Shown: positions 1 through 5,057 of the stretch, one piece after another
Layout of the letters: each line of letters opens with the position of its first letter
Numbering within the stretch: position 1 is the stretch's first letter
Source of the DNA: Proteobacteria bacterium UBA664
Lineage (GTDB): Bacteria > Pseudomonadota > Gammaproteobacteria > UBA7966
Length of the DNA: 5,057 bases
Direction of reading: 5' to 3'
Assembly: GCA_002299125.1 (NCBI GenBank)
Contig: DBNU01000149.1
Location: 3,901-8,957, forward strand
The notes under the pieces: model-generated
Database searches by the model: none
What the model saw: only the letters and a program-made list of their open reading frames with translations
Told to the model about the DNA's origin: nothing
Translations under genes and position numbers: made by a program

Positions 1-15
1 TGGGGCGGCCCGGCG

Positions 16-20
16 GGAGG
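16..20 (+). promoter_or_regulatory. Shine-Dalgarno of dsrH (start-deciding)
   Basis: GGAGG lies 7 nt before the ATG at 28 but only 1 nt before the in-frame ATG at 22. Normal ribosome spacing therefore favours the start at 28. Against this, a TGA at 23-25 in frame 2 overlaps the ATG at 22 as ATGA. If that TGA ends the upstream gene (dsrF is expected there), translational coupling could use the ATG at 22 instead. Confidence 0.6.
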
Positions 21-27
21 CATGACC

Positions 28-327
28 ATGCTGCATATCGTCAACAAGTCGCCGCTGGAGCGCAGCTCGCTCGACACCTGCCTTGCCACGGCGCAGCCGG
101 GCGCGGCCCTGCTCCTCATCGAGGACGGCGTGTATGCCGCGACGAACGGCAACGCCGCCGTCGGCAAGCTCACGCAGGCGATGGGGCAACTGAGGGTTTA
201 TGCGCTGAAGTCCGACCTGGAGGCGCGCGGCATGGCCGATCGCGTCCTGCAAGGCGTCAATCTGGTCGATTACGGCGGCTTCGTCGATCTCGTCACCGAA
301 CACCACACCTGCCAATCCTGGCTGTAA
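28..327 (+). CDS. dsrH: DsrH, subunit of the DsrEFH sulfurtransferase (TusB-like)
   Basis: A small cytoplasmic protein of 99 residues (101 if translation starts at the ATG at 22). It is recognised by the N-terminal MLHIVNKSP, the LLLIEDGVYAA stretch, the YALKSDLEARG stretch and a tryptophan-leucine C-terminus, all typical of the DsrH/TusB family. In the family, DsrE2F2H2 hexamers relay sulfane sulfur from TusA towards DsrC. A cysteine is present at residue 18 from this start, or residue 20 from the ATG at 22. The latter number equals the conserved Cys20 of Allochromatium vinosum DsrH, a residue that E. coli TusB lacks. A second cysteine sits five residues from the C-terminus. The start at 28 was chosen for its GGAGG at 7-nt spacing. 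The gene sits directly before dsrC, as in other sulfur oxidisers. dsrE and dsrF should lie upstream of the window. Identification is firm; only the exact start is open. Confidence 0.93.
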   Translation: MLHIVNKSPLERSSLDTCLATAQPGAALLLIEDGVYAATNGNAAVGKLTQAMGQLRVYALKSDLEARGMADRVLQGVNLVDYGGFVDLVTEHHTCQSWL

Positions 328-341
328 CACTGTTTTTAATT

Positions 342-347
342 AGGAGA
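342..347 (+). promoter_or_regulatory. Strong Shine-Dalgarno of dsrC
   Basis: AGGAGA with a 7-nt spacer before the ATG at 355. It follows an AT-rich patch (331-341) that is unusual in this GC-rich window and should leave the site unpaired. Efficient initiation would fit the high DsrC level known in sulfur oxidisers; that link is inference. Confidence 0.6.
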
Positions 348-354
348 GACCACC

Positions 355-687
355 ATGGCTGTCGAAATCAACGGCAAGACCTACGAAACCGACGAGGAAG
401 GCTACCTGCTCGACATCAACGAATGGAACGAAGACGTCGCCAAGCTCATCGCCGAGCAGGAAAACATCAACATGAGCAGCCAGCACTGGGAGGTCGTGAA
501 TTTCCTGCGCGAGTACTACAACGAGTTCCAGATCGCCCCGGCCGTGCGCGTGCTGACCAAGGCCATCGGCAAGAGGTTCGGCGCCGAGAAGGGCAACAGC
601 CAGTACCTGTACGAGCTGTTCCCCTACGGCCCGGCCAAGCAGGCGTGCAAGATCGCCGGCCTGCCCAAGCCGACCGGCTGCATTTAA
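355..687 (+). CDS. dsrC: DsrC, sulfur carrier protein of the rDsr pathway
   Basis: Full-length DsrC/TusE-family protein of 110 residues. The C-terminal arm carries both redox cysteines: Cys98 in QACKIAG and Cys109 as the penultimate residue in PTGCI. Exactly ten residues separate them (CX10C), which defines true DsrC as opposed to one-cysteine TusE. In the oxidative pathway, DsrC receives sulfur from the TusA/DsrEFH relay, docks its arm into DsrAB, and cycles through persulfide and trisulfide states handled by DsrMKJOP. The N-terminal half (VEINGKTYETDEEGYL) and the central REYYNEFQIAPAVRVLTKAIG region match the conserved fold. The protein is acidic and cytoplasmic, with no signal peptide. 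The ATG at 355 has AGGAGA 7 nt upstream. It lies 27 nt after dsrH and is followed by a 112-nt structured gap before dsrM. Confidence 0.97.
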   Translation: MAVEINGKTYETDEEGYLLDINEWNEDVAKLIAEQENINMSSQHWEVVNFLREYYNEFQIAPAVRVLTKAIGKRFGAEKGNSQYLYELFPYGPAKQACKIAGLPKPTGCI

Positions 688-688
688 C

Positions 689-790
689 CCGGGTTCAAGC
701 TCTTCATGCGTTTCGGGTTGCGGGTTCGAGGGTGTTGGCCCTTCGAGGGACGCAGGCCGAATCTCCCAACCCGCAGCCCGCAAAACCCGG
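689..790 (+). repeat. Nested inverted repeats between dsrC and dsrM, possible three-way-junction RNA
   Basis: The 112-nt dsrC-dsrM gap (688-799) contains no gene. It contains a main stem of 714-726 with 768-780, 13 consecutive pairs of which one is G·U. Inside it are a second stem, 727-732 with 740-745 (6 pairs, one G·U), and a short third stem, 747-750 with 764-767 (4 pairs). The three stems abut with a single unpaired base at 746. An outer 7-bp pairing, 689-695 with 784-790, is also possible and would cover part of the dsrM Shine-Dalgarno. The hexamer CGGGTT recurs at 690, 714 and 721, and AACCCGGGTT at 686-695 is a perfect palindrome overlapping the dsrC stop. There is no T-tract, so this is not a classical terminator. 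It could be an mRNA-stabilising or processing element, or a dispersed REP-like repeat. Pairings were checked base by base; function is inferred. Confidence 0.65.
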
Positions 791-799
791 AGCCAAATC

Positions 800-1527
800 A
801 TGACCGTCGCCACGATCTTCTTCACCGTGCTCTACTACGCTGCCGCGGCGATCTTCGTCGTCGGCATGGTGGTCAAAATCGCGAGCTTCGTCCGCACGCC
901 GGCGCCGTTGAAGATTCCCACCCCCCCGGCGCCGACCACTACCGGCGGCGTGCTGCTGCGCATGCTGCGCGAAATTGTGCTGTTCCAGAGCCTGTTCAAG
1001 TCCAACCGGTGGATCTGGTTCTTGGGCATCCTCTTTCACGCTTCGCTGCTGCTGGTGCTCACCCGCCACCTGTTTGGCTTCCTGCAGCCGACGTGGTTCT
1101 GGGCCGTCTGGGTGCAGACCTACTTCCCCTACGCCGGCTTTGTCATGGTCGCCGCCCTCGTCGGCCTGTGGGGCCGTCGTTTCCTGGTCGAGCGCATCCG
1201 CTACATCTCGACCTACTCGGATCACCTCATGCTGGCGCTGCTCGTGGGCATCGGCGCCTCCGGCCTGGCCATGAGGTTCATCGAGGATACCGACCTCGTC
1301 ACCATGAAGGCCTTCTTCATCGGTCTGATGAGCTTTGACCTGCAGCCGCTGCCCGTGCAACTCGGCCTCTACATCCACCTGCTGCTGGTGGCGCTGCTGA
1401 TGATCGTCTTCCCCTTCAGCAAGCTGCTGCATGTGCCGGGCGTGTTCTTCTCGCCCAGCCGCAACCAGACCGACGACCCGCGCGCGAAGCGCCACCTGGC
1501 CCCTTGGGCGGCCAAGCTGGAGAAAAC

Positions 1528-1531
<4 letters not shown>
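800..1531 (+). CDS. dsrM: DsrM, di-heme b membrane subunit of DsrMKJOP (NarI-like)
   Basis: Integral membrane protein of 243 residues that passes electrons between DsrK and the quinone pool in DsrMKJOP. Five hydrophobic segments are visible at about residues 5-27, 72-93, 107-126, 142-158 and 186-209. A proline/threonine-rich loop (about 33-50) follows the first. His80 and His90 in helix 2 are 10 apart, and His193 and His211 at helix 5 are 18 apart. These spacings equal those of the heme ligands of nitrate reductase NarI (56/66 and 187/205), so two bis-histidine b hemes are expected. The tail after residue 215 is polar and probably faces the cytoplasm, where DsrK binds. The ATG at 800 is preceded by CGGAG with a 7-nt spacer. 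The stop overlaps the dsrK start (ATGA), which suggests coupled synthesis of the two partners. A NarI-like gene beside dsrK leaves little alternative. Confidence 0.93.
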
Positions 1532-3069
<1,538 letters not shown>

Positions 3070-3091
3070 TCTGAACCCATACGGCAACTAC

Positions 3092-3096
3092 AGAGG
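3092..3096 (+). promoter_or_regulatory. Shine-Dalgarno of dsrL
   Basis: AGAGG with a 5-nt spacer before the ATG at 3102, inside the 32-nt dsrK-dsrL gap. It is weaker than the dsrC site. No terminator or clear promoter is visible in the gap, so dsrL is probably read from the same transcript. Confidence 0.45.
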
Positions 3097-3101
3097 CAAA
3101 C

Positions 3102-5003
3102 ATGTCCTTGACATCAGCTCCAAGCGAACAATCCAGCACCAAACTGACCCTCCGCCTATTTCGCGACGGCGACAATACATGGAAGCGCTGGCAGGACAAG
3201 ATACAGGAGGCCGATGCTTCCTACAAGTGCCCGACCTACATCCAGTCGGCGCCGCCCTGCCAGGGTTCCTGCCCGGCCGGCGAGGACATCCGTGGCTGGC
3301 TCAATATCGTGCGCGGCATCGAGAAGCCACCGCTCGGCCCGGACGGCAAGCCGAGCATGCCGTGGCAGGAATACGCCTGGCGCCGGCTCACCGAGTGCAA
3401 CCCCTTTCCGGCCATCATGGGCCGCGTCTGCCCGGCGCCCTGCCAGGGCAGCTGCAACCGCAACCAGGTCGAAGATCATGTCGGCATCAACTCGGTCGAG
3501 CAGTTCCTTGGCAACTACGCGATCGAGCACGGCCTCGGCTTTGCCAAGCCGCAGCTCGAGAGCGGCAAGCGCATCGCCATCGTCGGCGGCGGCGTCTCCG
3601 GCCTGTCCGCCGCCTACCAGTTGCGCAAGCGGGGCCACACCTGCACGATCTTCGAGGCCTACAGCCGCCTTGGCGGCATGCTCAGCTTTGGCCTGCCCGA
3701 CTATCGCACGACGCAGGACGTGGTGCAGGCCGAGATCAAGCGCATCACCGACATGGGCGGCATCGAGGTCAAGCTCAACACCCGCGTCGGCAAGGACGTC
3801 TCGATGGACGCGCTGCGCGCCCAATATGACGCCGTATTCGTCGGCATCGGCGCCCAGGGCGGCACGCGGCTGGACGTTCCCGGCGCCGACGCGCCCAACT
3901 GCATCGACGCCCTCTCGATGCTGCGCGCCTACAACGAAGGCACGCTCAAGGACGTCGGCGACAACGTCGTCGTCATCGGCGGCGGCAACACGGCCATGGA
4001 CGCCGCGGCTGTTGCCGCACGCATCGGCAACAAAGGCCAGAAGCAAGCCAAGATCGTGATCGCCTACCGCCGCACGGTGGCCGAGATGCCGGCCGACCAG
4101 CACGAGAAGGACGCCGTCGTCAGCGCCGGCGTCGAGATGGCCCCGTTGCTCATCCCCGTCTCCGTCGTCAAGGACGCGCACGGCAAGGCCACGGCCCTGC
4201 GCGTCGCCAGGGTCAAGTGGGTCAACAAGAAGATGCAGCTCATCGAGGGTACGGAGTACGACATCGCGGCCAACCTGATCGTCTCCGCCGTCGGCCAGTT
4301 CATCCAGTGGGAAGGCCTGGACGGCATCAAGAACCCAAAGGACAAGGCCAACGTCGACAGTGCCTTGCAGGTGCCCGGCCAGCCCGGCGTGTTCGTCGGC
4401 GGTGACGCCATCAATCCCGACCTGCTGACCACCGCCATTGGCCATGCCCGCATCGCCGCAGAAGGCATCGACGCCTATGTGTCGGGCAAGGCGGTGGACA
4501 AGCGGCCCAAGGTGGACAAGTGCCTGTTCAACCTGCCGCGCGACCTGGCCAAGCGCGGCGTGAAGATCGAGACGGTTGCCGAACCCCTGCGCGGCACCTG
4601 CGACAGCAAGGCCGCCATCCACAACTTCGACGACCGCTCCGATCGCTACACGATACCGGCCGAGGCCCTGTTTCTCGGCCACTTCGCCTACACGGCGCGC
4701 AACCAGCGCGCCTTCAGACCGGTGGATGCCGAGCATGTGCTCGGCGACCACGCCGAACACTCCTGGGAGGCTCTGACGGCAGCCCAGGCGCAGGCCGAGG
4801 CCAAGCGCTGCATGAGCTGCGGTCTGTGCTTCGAGTGCGACAACTGCGTCATGTACTGCCCGCAGGGGGCCGTCGCGCGCGTCCCGAAAAAGCAAGCCAG
4901 CATCGGCCGCTACGTCGAGACGGACTACGCGAAATGCATCGGCTGCCACATCTGCCGCGACGTCTGCCCGACCGGCTACATCCAGATGGGCCTGGGCGAG
5001 TGA
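3102..5003 (+). CDS. dsrL: DsrL, NAD(P)H:acceptor oxidoreductase, iron-sulfur flavoprotein partner of DsrAB
   Basis: Cytoplasmic iron-sulfur flavoprotein of 633 residues, related to the small subunit of glutamate synthase (GltD). In sulfur oxidisers DsrL takes electrons from DsrAB and reduces NAD(P)+. Visible domains in order: an N-terminal cysteine-rich domain (Cys43, Cys53, Cys57, Cys99, Cys110, Cys114, Cys118) for GltD-type clusters; an FAD-binding Rossmann fold at about 156-190 with VGGGVSG; a nucleotide-binding fold at about 288-330 with VIGGGNTAMD and Arg323-Arg324, the position that often contacts the NADP phosphate in GltD relatives; the closing FAD motif GVFVGGDAINPD at 429-440; a linker at about 470-560; and a C-terminal ferredoxin domain with Cys576-579-582-586 and Cys612-615-618-622. 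Cys570 and Cys573 are extra, just before the first motif. NADH versus NADPH preference cannot be read from sequence. The domain plan with a C-terminal ferredoxin, directly after dsrK, separates it from true GltD. Confidence 0.95.
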   Translation: MSLTSAPSEQSSTKLTLRLFRDGDNTWKRWQDKIQEADASYKCPTYIQSAPPCQGSCPAGEDIRGWLNIVRGIEKPPLGPDGKPSMPWQEYAWRRLTECNPFPAIMGRVCPAPCQGSCNRNQVEDHVGINSVEQFLGNYAIEHGLGFAKPQLESGKRIAIVGGGVSGLSAAYQLRKRGHTCTIFEAYSRLGGMLSFGLPDYRTTQDVVQAEIKRITDMGGIEVKLNTRVGKDVSMDALRAQYDAVFVGIGAQGGTRLDVPGADAPNCIDALSMLRAYNEGTLKDVGDNVVVIGGGNTAMDAAAVAARIGNKGQKQAKIVIAYRRTVAEMPADQHEKDAVVSAGVEMAPLLIPVSVVKDAHGKATALRVARVKWVNKKMQLIEGTEYDIAANLIVSAVGQFIQWEGLDGIKNPKDKANVDSALQVPGQPGVFVGGDAINPDLLTTAIGHARIAAEGIDAYVSGKAVDKRPKVDKCLFNLPRDLAKRGVKIETVAEPLRGTCDSKAAIHNFDDRSDRYTIPAEALFLGHFAYTARNQRAFRPVDAEHVLGDHAEHSWEALTAAQAQAEAKRCMSCGLCFECDNCVMYCPQGAVARVPKKQASIGRYVETDYAKCIGCHICRDVCPTGYIQMGLGE

Positions 5004-5006
5004 GGA

Positions 5007-5037
5007 GGCGCGACGCTGTGGGAGCCAGCGTCTCGCC
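5007..5037 (+). repeat. Hairpin downstream of dsrL, possible REP-like element
   Basis: Positions 5007-5018 pair with 5026-5037: 11 of 12 pairs, with a C/T mismatch at 5011/5033, a perfect inner 7-bp stem (GACGCTG/CAGCGTC) and a 7-nt loop. No T-tract follows, so a simple intrinsic terminator is unlikely; transcription is expected to continue into dsrJ. It may be a dispersed palindromic repeat or an mRNA-processing or stability site. The window ends 20 nt later. Confidence 0.5.
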
Positions 5038-5057
5038 CTACCGCACGCGTCTCCGAA
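5018..5057 (+). CDS. Possible 5' end of the next gene (dsrJ expected), very uncertain
   Basis: A GTG at 5018 lies 9 nt after GGAGG (5004-5008) and opens a frame that stays open to the window edge, giving only 13 codons (MGASVSPYRTRLR). By operon order dsrJ, a triheme cytochrome c with an N-terminal membrane anchor, should follow dsrL. The visible residues show neither a hydrophobic segment nor a CxxCH motif, so they do not identify it. The GTG also lies inside the hairpin at 5007-5037, which argues against it as a start. The true start may lie beyond the window. Confidence 0.15.
   Translation, partial: MGASVSPYRTRLR

Noticed and set aside
1..25. C-terminal end of dsrF, ending at the TGA at 23-25
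   Set aside because: Only seven codons are visible (GAARREA) and they do not resemble a known DsrF end. Too little sequence to call; kept only as a note for the dsrH start.
311..337. Terminator between dsrH and dsrC (GCCA/TGGC at 311-314/319-322, then TTTTT at 333-337)
   Set aside because: The stem has only 4 bp, lies inside the dsrH coding end, and is separated from the T-run by 10 nt.
714..780. Intrinsic terminator between dsrC and dsrM
   Set aside because: The stem is strong, but no T-run follows 780 (the next bases are CAAAACCCGG). The internal branches and downstream operon genes also argue against termination.
423..803. + strand frame overlapping the end of dsrC and spanning the dsrC-dsrM gap
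   Set aside because: Its first two thirds are an arginine-rich out-of-frame reading of dsrC, and the rest reads through the inverted repeats. No ribosome site or domain supports it.
1504..1527. TTG at 1504 as an upstream dsrK start
   Set aside because: It would overlap dsrM by 28 nt, uses a rare start codon and lacks a good ribosome site. The ATG at 1528 has GGAG at 5 nt and an ATGA overlap.
3156..4949. Very long open frame on the - strand (about 597 codons) opposite dsrL
   Set aside because: It is the antisense shadow of dsrL in GC-rich DNA. The translation is a monotone A/G/V/D-rich composition with no recognisable domain, whereas the + strand gives clear FAD, nucleotide and iron-sulfur motifs.

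Overview
The window is a stretch of a reverse-type dissimilatory sulfite reductase (rDsr) operon from a sulfur-oxidising bacterium. Five genes lie head to tail on the + strand in the order dsrH, dsrC, dsrM, dsrK, dsrL. This matches the middle of the dsrABEFHCMKLJOPNRS order known from Allochromatium vinosum. All five appear intact. The high GC content, codon use rich in GCC/GGC/CTG, and protein character fit a proteobacterium. A betaproteobacterial sulfur oxidiser (Thiobacillus/Sulfuritalea-type) is my best guess, but the sequence alone does not prove it. A dsrH gene with its conserved cysteine, plus dsrL, are markers of the oxidative direction rather than sulfate reduction.

Layout. Bases 1-27 are the leader of dsrH, possibly with the last codons of an upstream gene (a TGA at 23-25 overlaps an ATG at 22). 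dsrH (28-327) is followed after 27 nt by dsrC (355-687). The 112-nt gap from 688 to 799 holds a striking set of inverted repeats that can fold as a three-way junction. dsrM (800-1531) and dsrK (1528-3069) overlap by 4 nt (ATGA). A 32-nt gap leads to dsrL (3102-5003). The last 54 nt carry a Shine-Dalgarno-like GGAGG and a 12-position hairpin with one mismatch. dsrJ would be expected next, and a possible GTG start at 5018 is only weakly supported.

How the genes work together (established model for the family). DsrH is the third subunit of the DsrEFH sulfurtransferase, which loads sulfane sulfur onto DsrC. DsrC carries the sulfur on its two C-terminal cysteines. The membrane complex DsrMKJOP oxidises persulfurated DsrC towards a trisulfide: DsrK holds the catalytic heterodisulfide-reductase-like site, and DsrM passes electrons through two b hemes to the quinone pool. 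DsrAB then releases sulfite from the DsrC-bound sulfur, and DsrL moves those electrons to NAD(P)+.

I see no undescribed enzyme system here. The least ordinary items are the structured dsrC-dsrM gap and the hairpin after dsrL. No mobile element, CRISPR array, tRNA or rRNA was seen.
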